64,000 nucleotides of DNA. Source: Rhodospirillales bacterium. Lineage in GTDB: Bacteria; Pseudomonadota; Alphaproteobacteria; Dongiales; Dongiaceae. The DNA lies in NCBI GenBank assembly GCA_009885795.1, contig VFKA01000008.1, positions 83,626 through 147,625 on the forward strand. The letters are read 5' to 3'. Of this stretch, positions 8,488-17,229 are shown one piece after another. A program made the translations under genes and the position numbers. Below the pieces are notes generated by a model. It was not told the origin of the DNA. It searched no databases and saw only the letters and a list, made by a program, of their open reading frames with translations. Every line of letters begins with the position of its first letter. Position 1 is the first letter of the stretch.

Positions 8488-10227
8488 ATGAAAATGGGCA
8501 CTCGCTTGACCATCGCCGCCGCGCTTATCGGGGCGATAGCCGCGGCCACGCCGGCCCCGGCGGCGGAAGATATCGGCGCCGGCGAGCGGATATTCCGCAA
8601 GTGCCAGGCCTGTCACAGCCTCGAGGCCGGCGTCGACAAGGTTGGGCCGAGCCTTGCCGGTATCATCGGCCGCGCGGCGGCCACGTCGCCCGAGTTCCTC
8701 TATTCGAGCGCCATGAAGCGGTCGGGGCTTACCTGGGACGACCGGACCCTCGATACGTTCCTCGCCGGCCCATCCGGCCTCGTGCCCGGCACGAAGATGA
8801 TTTTCACAGGCGTCAAGAAACCCGAGGACCGCGCCAATCTGATCGCCTACCTGAAGTCGCTCGCTATCGCCGCCGCGCCGGCCGCGGCGGTCCCGGCGGC
8901 GGCGCCCGCGGCGCGCGATCCTTCCATACCGGCCGATTACGTGGCCGACGTGAAGTACACATTGCGCACCGGCATCGCCGAGGGCCGCATGGTGTATATC
9001 GGCTTCGGCGGCGCCATCGACGGAATCGTCAATCCCGATCTCGGCGCGGCCGAGGGCGACGTGGTGCAGATCACGCTGATCAACGGCGAGGGGGCCGAGC
9101 ACGACATCGTGCTAACCGAGCAGGGCGCCGCCTCGCAGCATGTCGTCGCCAAGGGCGCCGCCACGACCATCGCGTTTCGCGCCAAGGCGCCCGGCACGAC
9201 CAGCTACTACTGTTCGCTGGCGGGCCACCGCCAGGCCGGCATGGAGGGCCGTTTCGTGGTCAAGGCGCGGGCGCCGGAGGCGGCGGCGCCGGTGGCGCCC
9301 GACATCGTCATGGACCCGGCTTCCGTGCCGCCGCCGGTGGGCGATCGCCCGGCCCAGCATGTCCGCGTCGAGCTGGACGCCGTGGAGCTGGACGGCCAGT
9401 TGGCCGACGGCGCCACCTTCCAGTATTGGACCTTCAACGGCACCGTGCCCGGCCCGTTCCTGCGGGTGCGCGTCGGCGACACGGTGGAAGTGGTCATGAA
9501 GAACGATGCGGATTCCGCCATGATCCATTCGGTGGACTTCCACGCCGCGACCGGCCCCGGCGGCGGCGCGGCGTTCCTGCAGGTCGATCCGGGCGGCGAG
9601 AAGCAGCTCGACTTCAAGGCCTTGGTGCCGGGGATCTACGTCTATCACTGCGCCACGCCGATGGTGGCGCACCACATCGCCAACGGCATGTACGGGCTCA
9701 TCCTGGTCGAGCCGGAGGGCGGCCTGCCGCCGGTCGACCGCGAGTTCTACGTCATGCAAGGCGAGATCTATACCGAGGCGCCGTTCGGCCAGCCGGGCAG
9801 CCAGGAGTTCAGCGTCGACAAGCTGCTCGCCGAGGCGCCCGAGTACTTTGTGTTCAACGGCGCCGTGGGCGCACTCACGACCGAGCATGCGCTCAAGGCC
9901 CGGGTGGGCGAGACCGTGCGCCTCTACGTCGGCGTCGGCGGTCCCAATTTCACCTCCTCGTTCCATGTCATCGGCGAGATTTTCGATCGCGTTTACCAGT
10001 CGGGCGACCTGTTGAGCCCGCCGGCACGAGGAATTCAAACCGTTTCCGTGCCGCCCGGCGGCGCGGTGGTGACGGAGTTCAAGCTCGAAGTGCCGGGCCG
10101 CTACCTGCTCGTCGATCACGCGCTGAGCCGGCTCGAGCGCGGGTTGCTGGGCTTCCTCATCGTCGAGGGCGAAGCCAACGAGGACATCTACAAGCCCTAC
10201 GGGGAGGGCTCGGCCACGGCCCATTAG
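8488..10227 (+). CDS. nirK: copper nitrite reductase NirK with N-terminal cytochrome c and extra cupredoxin domain
   Basis: 579 residues, far longer than plain NirK (about 340-380). Sec signal peptide about 1-26 (cut near APAA/ED). Residues 28-125 form a class I cytochrome c domain: CQACH (Cys39, Cys42, His43) and axial Met104 in GTKMIFTG. After a Pro/Ala linker (125-145), residues about 150-262 form a small cupredoxin with a full type 1 copper set: His205, Cys242, His247, Met252. Residues about 290-565 are NirK: His347, Asp350, His352, His387, Cys388, His396, Met401, His493 and His544 match the T1, T2 and catalytic residues. CATPMVAHHIANGMYG resembles the class II/AniA-like form. It should reduce nitrite to NO in the periplasm, with electrons passed along its own domains. 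ATG has GGGAG upstream. A hemerythrin gene follows after 9 nt. Confidence 0.93.
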   Translation: MKMGTRLTIAAALIGAIAAATPAPAAEDIGAGERIFRKCQACHSLEAGVDKVGPSLAGIIGRAAATSPEFLYSSAMKRSGLTWDDRTLDTFLAGPSGLVPGTKMIFTGVKKPEDRANLIAYLKSLAIAAAPAAAVPAAAPAARDPSIPADYVADVKYTLRTGIAEGRMVYIGFGGAIDGIVNPDLGAAEGDVVQITLINGEGAEHDIVLTEQGAASQHVVAKGAATTIAFRAKAPGTTSYYCSLAGHRQAGMEGRFVVKARAPEAAAPVAPDIVMDPASVPPPVGDRPAQHVRVELDAVELDGQLADGATFQYWTFNGTVPGPFLRVRVGDTVEVVMKNDADSAMIHSVDFHAATGPGGGAAFLQVDPGGEKQLDFKALVPGIYVYHCATPMVAHHIANGMYGLILVEPEGGLPPVDREFYVMQGEIYTEAPFGQPGSQEFSVDKLLAEAPEYFVFNGAVGALTTEHALKARVGETVRLYVGVGGPNFTSSFHVIGEIFDRVYQSGDLLSPPARGIQTVSVPPGGAVVTEFKLEVPGRYLLVDHALSRLERGLLGFLIVEGEANEDIYKPYGEGSATAH

Positions 10228-10236
10228 AAGGATGCA

Positions 10237-10785
10237 ATGCTAGACATCCTTCACCAGCTTGCCCGCGACCATCGGAACATGGAACGGCTGCTCGTCCTCA
10301 TCGAGCGGCAGATGGATGCGCACCGTGGCGGCGCCGCGCTCGACATCGATCTTCCGCGGAACATCCTCGATTACATCCTGAATTACCCCGACCGCGTCCA
10401 CCATCCCAAGGAGGATCTGATCTTCGAACGCTTGCGCCGGATCGATCCCGAGGGGGCGGCGGTCGTCGCCGACGTCCTCGGCGAACATCCGGCGCTGCGC
10501 CAGGCGACCGAATGCTTCGCCAGCACGCTCCGCAACGTGGCCCACGACGCCGAAATCCCGCGCGATTGGTTCGAAGCCATCGCCCGCAACTACATCGGCA
10601 AGACCCGCGCCCACATGCATCAGGAAGAAAAAGTCTTCTTTCCCCGCGCGCTGGCTCGGCTCAAGTACGATGACTGGCGCGCCATCGACGCCGCCGGCGC
10701 CGCCCCCGCCGACCCGCTGTTCGGGCCAACGGTCGAAAAGAAGTACCTTGCCCTGCACGAACGCATCCTGCAGCTCGGCGAGTGA
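10237..10785 (+). CDS. hemerythrin-like (HHE domain) protein next to nitrite reductase
   Basis: 182 residues. Histidine/acid pairs of an HHE four-helix bundle are visible: LARDHRNMERLL (helix 1), RVHHPKEDLIFERL (helix 2), LGEHPAL, and RAHMHQEEKVFFPRAL (helix 4). There is no signal peptide, so it should be cytoplasmic. The gene begins 9 nt after the nitrite reductase stop with AAGGA as ribosome site, so it is almost certainly in the same low-oxygen transcript. Family members bind O2 or NO at a di-iron site or help repair Fe-S centres. Handling NO produced by the upstream enzyme is a reasonable inference but is not shown. Confidence 0.85.
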   Translation: MLDILHQLARDHRNMERLLVLIERQMDAHRGGAALDIDLPRNILDYILNYPDRVHHPKEDLIFERLRRIDPEGAAVVADVLGEHPALRQATECFASTLRNVAHDAEIPRDWFEAIARNYIGKTRAHMHQEEKVFFPRALARLKYDDWRAIDAAGAAPADPLFGPTVEKKYLALHERILQLGE

Positions 10786-10814
10786 CGCCGAAAAAGGAGT
10801 CGGGAGTCGTTTAT

Positions 10815-11513
10815 TCAGGCCAGATCGAACAGCAGGAACTCCGCCGGCTTGACGGCCTCGATCTCGACCGCGGGCTCGTCCGAGAACGCGGCGCCGTCGC
10901 CGGCCGCGAGGGCTCGGCCGTTCGCGATCGCCGCGCCCGACGCGATCTGCAACCATGCGTGGCGGCCGAGCCGGAGTACGTGACGAACCTTCTGGCCGGG
11001 CCCGAGGAGCGAGGCGTAAATGTCCGCATCCTGATGAATGTCGACCGCGCCGTCGCGCCCGCCGGGTGCCGCCACCAGCCGCAGCCGCCCCCGCCTTTCG
11101 GCCGCCGGATATTCGCGCTGCTCGTAACCCGGTTTCAGCCCGGCACGCTCGGGCACGATCCAGATCTGCATCAAATGCGTCTCGTCCGTGGCCGAAGGGT
11201 TGAACTCGCTGTGAACGACCCCGGTGCCGGCGGTCATGCGCTGGACCTCGCCAGGCCGGATGATGGCGCCGCTGCCGAGACTGTCCTTATGTTCGAGCGC
11301 CCCTTCGAGTATGTAGGTGACGATCTCCATGTCGCGGTGACCGTGCGGCTCGAATCCTCTGCCGGGCGCGACGCGGTCCTCGTTGATGACGCGGAGCGAG
11401 CGGAACCCCATATGCGCCGGATCGTAGTAATTGCCGAACGAGAAGCTGTGGCGGGCGGAGAGCCAACCGAACTCGGCTTTGCCGCGTTCATCGGCTCGAC
11501 GAAGGACGATCAT
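10815..11513 (-). CDS. pirin family protein (cupin)
   Basis: 232 residues. The metal-binding pirin N-terminal cupin is clear: FEPHGHRDMEIVTYILEG with the two His and a Glu, then GTGVVHSEFNPS with a third His. HSFSFGNYYDPAHMGFRSL is the usual pirin opening. The ATG at 11513 was chosen because GAGG lies 6 nt upstream; an in-frame TTG lies 6 nt earlier. Bacterial relatives such as YhhW act as quercetin dioxygenases or have regulatory roles; the substrate here is unknown. It is divergent from the endonuclease-like gene, with only 32 nt between the starts. Confidence 0.88.
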   Translation of the reverse strand: MIVLRRADERGKAEFGWLSARHSFSFGNYYDPAHMGFRSLRVINEDRVAPGRGFEPHGHRDMEIVTYILEGALEHKDSLGSGAIIRPGEVQRMTAGTGVVHSEFNPSATDETHLMQIWIVPERAGLKPGYEQREYPAAERRGRLRLVAAPGGRDGAVDIHQDADIYASLLGPGQKVRHVLRLGRHAWLQIASGAAIANGRALAAGDGAAFSDEPAVEIEAVKPAEFLLFDLA

Positions 11514-11545
11514 GGTCAACCTCGACCTTGTTGATTTTCCCGATC

Positions 11546-12565
11546 ATGCCCCAGACCTTTCGTCTTGCCACCTACAATCTCGAGAACCTGGGCGATTCGC
11601 CCGCCTTGACCGAGCGCGTGGCGGCGCTAAGGCCCCGCCTTGTCGCCCTCGAAGCCGACGTACTCTGCCTGCAGGAGGTGAACGCCGGGCGGCGGCGGCC
11701 TCGCTCTCGCCGCGAACTCACGGCCCTCGACGCGCTGGTGGCGGATACGCCCTATGCCGGATTCCACCGCGCCTGGACCCGCGACGCGCGCGGCAAGGGG
11801 GCGCTCGACATCCACAATCTCGTGGTCTTGAGCCGGTTTCCGATCGTCGCCAGCCAGCAGGTTCGCCATGGTCTCGTGGCCCCGCCCTTCTATCGCCCGG
11901 CGACGGCCGAGCCGCCCGCCAGGACCTCGTCCGCCATCGGCTGGGACCGCCCGCTTCTTCATGTCGGCATCGATGTCGGGGAGAAGCGGACGCTCCACGT
12001 CCTGAACCTCCACCTGCGCGCGCCGCTCGCCGCCTTCGTTTCCGGTCAAAAGGATACGCCGCTGTCCTGGCGCAGTGTCGGCGGTTGGGCCGAAGGATTC
12101 TTCCTCGCCGGCATCAAGCGGACCGGGCAGGCGCTGGAGGCGCGCCTCTTGGTGGACCGGCTCTTGGAGGAAGACCCGGATGCCCTCATCGTGGTGTGCG
12201 GCGATTTCAATGCCGACCGGTGGGAGATGCCGTTGCGGATTCTCTTGGGCGAGCCCGGCGACACCGGCAATGCCGGGCTTGACCGCCACGCGCTCGCCGC
12301 GCTCGAGGACCGGCTGGCGCCGGAGCGCCGGTACTCCCTCATCCATGCCGGCCGGCGCCTGATGCTCGACCACATTCTGGCCTCGCGGGCGTTGGCCCGG
12401 CGTTGCCGCTCGGTCGAGGTCGTTAATGACGGACTCCCGGACGAAGCCGTACCGCCGGAGCCCGCGCGCCGCTACGCCGGCTCGTACCACGCGCCGGTGA
12501 CGGCGGCGTTCGAAATGGTAGACCCGGCTACCCGAACTCGGACTCCGGCGGCAGGTGCTTCTTGA
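11546..12565 (+). CDS. endonuclease/exonuclease/phosphatase family protein
   Basis: 339 residues. EEP-fold motifs in order: RLATYNLENLG, DVLCLQEVN (metal-binding Glu), NLVVLSRFPI, LHVLNLHLRAP, VVCGDFNADRWE (catalytic Asp/Asn pair), LMLDHILASRAL and the final GSYHAPVTAAF (Asp-His pair of the active site). No signal peptide is apparent. Substrate could be nucleic acid or a small phosphoester; homologues often sit in stress or low-oxygen gene clusters. The ATG at 11546 is preferred over a TTG at 11528, though neither has a good ribosome site. The 3' end overlaps the convergent DUF1801 gene by 38 nt. Confidence 0.85.
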   Translation: MPQTFRLATYNLENLGDSPALTERVAALRPRLVALEADVLCLQEVNAGRRRPRSRRELTALDALVADTPYAGFHRAWTRDARGKGALDIHNLVVLSRFPIVASQQVRHGLVAPPFYRPATAEPPARTSSAIGWDRPLLHVGIDVGEKRTLHVLNLHLRAPLAAFVSGQKDTPLSWRSVGGWAEGFFLAGIKRTGQALEARLLVDRLLEEDPDALIVVCGDFNADRWEMPLRILLGEPGDTGNAGLDRHALAALEDRLAPERRYSLIHAGRRLMLDHILASRALARRCRSVEVVNDGLPDEAVPPEPARRYAGSYHAPVTAAFEMVDPATRTRTPAAGAS

Positions 12566-12926
12566 ACTCGACGCTGGCCTTCAAGAGTCTCTTGAACGCC
12601 ATCGTCTTGATGTCCTTGAGGTCTCGAACAAGGACGTATCTTGTCTGCCGGCCATCGCCCTCCAGTATGTTGCCTTCGTCGGGAAGATGGCGGCCATGCT
12701 CGAAATAGATTTTCACATGATCCTTGTAGGGGAAGATGCCGCAGGCATATCCGGCCTCCGGATGGCGATAGCCGATGGCGCGCCATCCCGGATAGCCGAG
12801 TTCGCTGGCTTCCGGGATGGCGGCCTTGATGATGGCTCGCAACCTGTTGGCGACGGCGATGAGTCGGGGCGGGCCGCCGGCAAGGATCTCTTCCGGCTTG
12901 GGTCGAGGTGATTTTTGCCGAGCCAT
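12528..12926 (-). CDS. DUF1801 (YdhG-like) family protein
   Basis: 132 residues counted from the ATG at 12926 (MARQKSPRPKPEEILAGGPP). The frame is open further upstream but that part reads as non-coding. DUF1801 marks are ELGYPGWRAIGYRHPEAGY, CGIFPYKDHVKIYFEHG and the C-terminal DIKTMAFKRLLKASVEFKKH. Some family members (YdhG/Fra) are called frataxin-like iron-binding proteins, but no function is proven here. It converges with the EEP-family gene, and the last 38 nt of the two coding regions overlap. Confidence 0.82.
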   Translation of the reverse strand: MARQKSPRPKPEEILAGGPPRLIAVANRLRAIIKAAIPEASELGYPGWRAIGYRHPEAGYACGIFPYKDHVKIYFEHGRHLPDEGNILEGDGRQTRYVLVRDLKDIKTMAFKRLLKASVEFKKHLPPESEFG

Positions 12927-12987
12927 GCGGGGTGCCGGAGTCCAAGGCTTGCACCCGGCTCGCCGGGCGGATAGAGCAGAACCGTAG

Positions 12988-14517
12988 ATGACAACCACTC
13001 CCTTTCCAAGCCCGAGCGCGAGGCCGCTTCTGAAGCTGCGCCGCGTCGGCATCGACAGCTATCGCGAGAACGTCGCCTTCCTGGCGCGCACGTGCATCCG
13101 CCATCGGCCCGAGGAATTCCAGGCCCTTGGCAAGGTCGAGATCGCCCATGACGGCCGCCTGATTCTCGCCGTCCTCAACATCGTCGACGATGCCCGCATT
13201 CTCGCCGACGACGAGCTGGGGCTTGCCGAGCAGGCCTTCGCGCAACTGGGATTGCCCGAGGGCAGCCCGGTCGGCATCGCCCAGGCGGCGCGCCCGGCAA
13301 GTCTCGAAGCGGTGCGCGGCAAGATTCTGGGCCGCGGCTTCGAACCATCGGAGATCGAGGCCATCGTGCGCGACATCGCCGGCCACCGCTATTCGAAGAT
13401 GGAGATCGCGGCCTTCCTCATCGCTTCGGCCCGCTTCCTGACGACCGAGGAAGTCCTCGGCCTCACGCGCGCTATGGCGGCGGTGGGCACGCGGCTTGAG
13501 TGGGCCGAGCCGGTCATCGCCGACAAGCACAGCATCGGCGGCATACCGGGCGACCGTTCCTCGATGGTGGTGGTGCCGATCGTGGCGGCGCATGGCCTGC
13601 CGATCCCGAAGACGTCGTCGCGCGCGATTACCTCGCCCGCCGGCACCGCCGACACCATGGAGGTTCTGGCGCGCGTCGATCTCGGCGTCGCCGAAATGCG
13701 CGCCGTGGTCGAACGCGAGCGCGGCTGTCTCGTCTGGGGCGGCCATGTCAACCTGTCGCCGGCCGACGACGTGCTGATTTCGGTCGAGCGGCCGTTGGGC
13801 ATCGACACCCGCGAGCAGATGGTGGCCTCGATCCTGTCGAAGAAACTGGCGGCGGGCTCGACCCACCTGTTGATCGATATCCCGCTCGGGCCGACCGCCA
13901 AGGTGCGCAACCGGAACGAGGCGATCGCGCTCAGGAAGCTCTTCGAATACATCGGCGATCAGGTCGGGCTCGCCATCGATGTCGCCGTCACCGATGGCAC
14001 GCAGCCGATCGGGCGCGGCATCGGCCCGGTGCTGGAGGCGCGCGACGTGATGGCGGTGCTTCGCGGCGATGCCAATGCCCCCGACGCGCTGCGTAGGAAG
14101 GCGCTCCTGCTCGCGGGCCGGATCATCGAGTTCGATCCGGCGCTCCGCGGCGGCCGCGGCGCCGCGCGCGCCCAGGAACTGCTGGAGACCGGCCAGGCGC
14201 TGGCCGCGATGGAGCGCATCATCGACGCGCAAGGGCGCGCCGCGGGTAATCATCGCCTGGGCGACCTTACCTACGAGGCCTCCGCCCCCGCCGACGGCAT
14301 TGTCGAGGCGATGGACTGCTACCGCCTGGCCCGGATCGCGCGCCTGGCCGGCGCGCCGATGGACAAGGGCGCCGGCATCGATCTCTTTTGCAAGCTCGGC
14401 GACCGGGTGCGGGCCGGGCAGCCGCTCTATCGCATCCATGCCTGCGTCCCGGCCGATTTCCGGTTCGCGACCGACCTCGCCGGCGAAGACTCCGGCTACA
14501 GGATAACCGCCGCATGA
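12988..14517 (+). CDS. thymidine/AMP phosphorylase family protein
   Basis: 509 residues, about 70 longer than DeoA because of an N-terminal domain (residues about 1-95) like that of archaeal AMP phosphorylase. Core motifs are DKHSIGGIPGDRSSMVVVPI (substrate loop), PKTSSRAITSPAGTADTMEV (phosphate and nucleobase site) and GRGIGPVLEARDV. Proteobacterial relatives are usually named putative thymidine phosphorylase, but the architecture fits nucleoside 5'-monophosphate phosphorolysis to ribose 1,5-bisphosphate equally well. Its stop overlaps the start of the PRPP-synthetase-like gene (ATGA), so the two products probably act together on phosphoribosyl compounds. Confidence 0.88.
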   Translation: MTTTPFPSPSARPLLKLRRVGIDSYRENVAFLARTCIRHRPEEFQALGKVEIAHDGRLILAVLNIVDDARILADDELGLAEQAFAQLGLPEGSPVGIAQAARPASLEAVRGKILGRGFEPSEIEAIVRDIAGHRYSKMEIAAFLIASARFLTTEEVLGLTRAMAAVGTRLEWAEPVIADKHSIGGIPGDRSSMVVVPIVAAHGLPIPKTSSRAITSPAGTADTMEVLARVDLGVAEMRAVVERERGCLVWGGHVNLSPADDVLISVERPLGIDTREQMVASILSKKLAAGSTHLLIDIPLGPTAKVRNRNEAIALRKLFEYIGDQVGLAIDVAVTDGTQPIGRGIGPVLEARDVMAVLRGDANAPDALRRKALLLAGRIIEFDPALRGGRGAARAQELLETGQALAAMERIIDAQGRAAGNHRLGDLTYEASAPADGIVEAMDCYRLARIARLAGAPMDKGAGIDLFCKLGDRVRAGQPLYRIHACVPADFRFATDLAGEDSGYRITAA

Positions 14518-15416
14518 CCCGGCGTTCCCGCCTGCCCGATGCGATCTACGGGTTCCCCGAGTCCGAGAGCCAGTCGCGCCGGCTCGCCCTCGAGCTTGGC
14601 GTTCCCCACCGCGCCATCGGCGTCCATCGGTTCCCCGACGGCGAAACGCGGATCACGGTCGCGCCGCCGGCCGAGAACGCGATCGTCTACCGTTCGCTCG
14701 ACCGGCCGAACGAGAAACTCGTCGAGCTGTTGCTGGCGGCATCGGCGCTGCGCGACCAGGGCGCGCGCCGGCTCACGCTGCTTGCCCCTTACATGGCCTA
14801 TATGCGCCAGGACGCGGCGTTCCAGGACGGCGAGGCGGTCAGCCAGCGCGCCATCGGCGCCTGGCTCGGCCGCGCCTTCGATCGCGTCGTCACCGTGAAC
14901 CCGCATCTTCATCGCACGCCCAGCATCGCCGAAATCTTCCCCGGCGCCGAGGCGATCGCCGCCGATGCCGCGCCGGCGCTGGCCGCCCATATCGCGGCGC
15001 TGGGCCTTGCCGACGCCGTGCTGGTCGGCCCGGACGAGGAATCCGCGGCCCTCGTCCACGCCGTTGGCGCGTTGGCGAAGCGCCCGTTGCTCATCGGCCG
15101 TAAGGTGCGCCAGGGCGATCGCGGCGTCGACATCGAGATCGACGGCATCGCGCGGATCGTCAACGCGCCGGTCGTCATCGTCGACGACATCGTATCGAGC
15201 GGCGCCACCTTCATGACGTGCGCCAGGCTCCTGAAAAGGGCCGGCGCCGCGCGTATCCTCGGCCTCGTCGTTCATGCCCTCTATTCGCCGGAATCGGCGC
15301 AAGGCATGCAGAACGCCGGCGTGGAGACCATTGCCAGCACCGACACGGTCCCGCACCCCTCGAACGCCATCCCACTCGCGCTTACGCTCGCGGGCGCGCT
15401 GCGCCGGCGGCCATAG
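14514..15416 (+). CDS. ribose-phosphate pyrophosphokinase (PRPP synthetase) family protein
   Basis: 300 residues. Class I PRPP synthetase features: FPDGETRITV, DRPNEKLVELLLAASALRDQ, LLAPYMAYMRQDAAF, VTVNPHLHRT and the ribose-5-phosphate/PRPP loop VVIVDDIVSSGATFMT. The central RQD.aF..GE segment differs from housekeeping Prs (which has RQDRK), so this is a side branch of the family. It overlaps the phosphorylase gene by four bases. A role in shuttling ribose phosphates between nucleotide breakdown and PRPP is inferred. A palindromic repeat follows about 30 nt after the stop. Confidence 0.88.
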   Translation: MTRRSRLPDAIYGFPESESQSRRLALELGVPHRAIGVHRFPDGETRITVAPPAENAIVYRSLDRPNEKLVELLLAASALRDQGARRLTLLAPYMAYMRQDAAFQDGEAVSQRAIGAWLGRAFDRVVTVNPHLHRTPSIAEIFPGAEAIAADAAPALAAHIAALGLADAVLVGPDEESAALVHAVGALAKRPLLIGRKVRQGDRGVDIEIDGIARIVNAPVVIVDDIVSSGATFMTCARLLKRAGAARILGLVVHALYSPESAQGMQNAGVETIASTDTVPHPSNAIPLALTLAGALRRRP

Positions 15417-15444
15417 ACCGAATCTGAAACTTCGACCCGGCGGC

Positions 15445-15534
15445 CATGCTTCGAGACGCCGCTTCGCGGCTCCTCAGCATGAGGTGGCGCCACCCTCATC
15501 CTGAGGAGGCCCGTAGGGCCGTCTCGAAGGATGG
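15445..15534. repeat. TTCGAGACG/CCTCA palindromic repeat between convergent genes
   Basis: CATGCTTCGAGACGCCGCTTCGCGGCTCCTCAGCATGAGG is present in pieces as the first half, and CCTCATCCTGAGGAGGCC-CGTAG-GGCCGTCTCGAAGGATGGG as the second. It lies between the convergent PRPP-synthetase-like gene and pgi, where its hairpins could serve as a two-way terminator. Confidence 0.8.
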
Positions 15535-15565
15535 GCCATAGGTCTCGGCTATCGAGACTTAGTGT

Positions 15566-17227
15566 TTAGATCCCATCGCCGCCGCGAAGGTCGAGACAAT
15601 GGCGCAAGAGGCCGGTTGTAGAAGAGTCGGCGGGAAGCGGTCCCTGCCCTCGCAGCGCGGCGGCGATGTCCCTGGCCATCGTCTTGCCGAGTTCGACGCC
15701 CCATTGGTCGAAGGTCTCGATGTCCCAGAGCACGCCTTGCACGAACACCTTGTGCTCGTAGAGCGCGATCAGCCGGCCGAGCGCATAGGGGTCGAGGCGC
15801 CGCGACAGGATCGTCGTGCTCGGCCGGTTGCCTTGCATGGCCAAGTGCGGCGCCAGGCGCGCGGCTTCGCCCTCGCTGGCACCCGCGGCGAGAAGCTCGC
15901 CCCGCGCCTCCTCGACGGTCTTGCCGATCATGAGCGCCCGGGCCTGGGCAAGGCCGTTGGCGACGAGCAGGTCATGATGGGCCCCGAGCCGCCCGCCTCC
16001 CTCCGCCCACAGGATGAAATCGGCGGGCACCAGCCTGGTGCCTTGATGCAGACGCTGGTGAAACGCGTGCTGGCCGCTGCTGCCGGCACCCCCCCAGACG
16101 ATCGGACCGGTCGGGCCTTCGACTGGCGCTCCGTCGCGGCGCACCGACTTGCCGCCGCTTTCCATGTCGAGCTGCTGAAGATATTCCGGCAGCGCGCGCA
16201 AAGCCTCGGCGTAGGGGATGACCGCCTGGGTCTCGGCCTTGAAAAATGCACCGTACCAGAACCCGAGCAGCGCCAAGATCACGGGCATGTTGTGCTCGAT
16301 CGGCGCGGTTCGGAAATGCGCGTCCATGGCCTGGGCGCCATCGAGCATTTCGAGGAACCCCTTCATGCCGATCGCGAGCGCCACCGGCAGACCCACCGCC
16401 GACCACAGCGAGTACCGGCCGCCGACCCATTCCCAGAGGGGAAAGCGGTTTTCGGGAACGATGCCGAACGCGTCAACGGCCGCGTCGTTGCCCGAAACGG
16501 CGACGAAATGCTTCAGGGCCGCCTTATCCTCGCCCAACCGGGCGACGAGCCAGTCCCGCGCCGTGCGCGCGTTGGTCATGGTTTCCTCGGTCGTGAAGGT
16601 TTTCGAGGCAACGATGAAGAGCGTCGTCGCGGCATCGACCCGGTCGAGCGCGCCGGCGATGGCCTGGCCATCGACATTGGCGACGAAATGGAAATCGAGT
16701 CCGGGCAGACGATGCGCTTCCAGCGCTATCGTCGCCATGCGCGGCCCAACTTCGGATCCGCCGACGCCAATATGCACGACCGAGCGAAACGGCTGGCCGG
16801 TGGCGCCGCGCCGCTCGCCGTTGCGCACTTCATCGACAAGCGCGCCCATGCGTTCGAGATTGCGCCTGATCCCGGGCATCGCGTCGCGGCCATCCACGAG
16901 GACCGGCGCCGGCGTTCGGTTGCGCAAAGCGGTGTGGAGCGCCGGCCGGTTCTCGGTTCCGTTCACCTTCTCGCCCTCGAACAGGCGCCTTGTCCGGTCC
17001 TCGACCTTGGCCGCGCGCGCGTATTGGCAAAGCAGTGCCATCGCCACGTCCGTGACGAGATTCTTGGAATAGTCCAGCAGCATGTCGTCGAGGCGAAGGC
17101 TGAGGCGCCGGAACCGTTCGGGATCGGCCGCGAACGCTTCGCGCAGGCGAAGCCCTGCCACCACCTCGCGCTCGCGCAAGAGCGCGGCCCGAATCTCCGA
17201 TTGGCTCGATGGAGCGGTATCCGTCAT
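15566..17227 (-). CDS. pgi: glucose-6-phosphate isomerase
   Basis: 553 residues, usual length for bacterial Pgi, which interconverts glucose 6-phosphate and fructose 6-phosphate. Signature stretches: VHIGVGGSEVGPRM, FIVASKTFTTEETMTN, the family signature around WEWVGGRYSLWSAVGLP, catalytic Glu in MESGGKSVRRDG, His in GSSGQHAFHQRLHQGT, and the C-terminal Lys in FDQWGVELGK. The wording GSSGQHAFHQ differs from the common TNGQHSFYQ but keeps the key Gln-His. It is divergent from the HPF/cold-shock gene, and the FNR-type box starts 3 nt before its start codon. Confidence 0.96.
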   Translation of the reverse strand: MTDTAPSSQSEIRAALLREREVVAGLRLREAFAADPERFRRLSLRLDDMLLDYSKNLVTDVAMALLCQYARAAKVEDRTRRLFEGEKVNGTENRPALHTALRNRTPAPVLVDGRDAMPGIRRNLERMGALVDEVRNGERRGATGQPFRSVVHIGVGGSEVGPRMATIALEAHRLPGLDFHFVANVDGQAIAGALDRVDAATTLFIVASKTFTTEETMTNARTARDWLVARLGEDKAALKHFVAVSGNDAAVDAFGIVPENRFPLWEWVGGRYSLWSAVGLPVALAIGMKGFLEMLDGAQAMDAHFRTAPIEHNMPVILALLGFWYGAFFKAETQAVIPYAEALRALPEYLQQLDMESGGKSVRRDGAPVEGPTGPIVWGGAGSSGQHAFHQRLHQGTRLVPADFILWAEGGGRLGAHHDLLVANGLAQARALMIGKTVEEARGELLAAGASEGEAARLAPHLAMQGNRPSTTILSRRLDPYALGRLIALYEHKVFVQGVLWDIETFDQWGVELGKTMARDIAAALRGQGPLPADSSTTGLLRHCLDLRGGDGI

Positions 17228-17229
17228 GC

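Noticed and set aside
11531..11546. TTGAT...ATCAT between pirin and EEP genes as an FNR box
   Set aside because: Spacer is 7 nt and the right half is imperfect.
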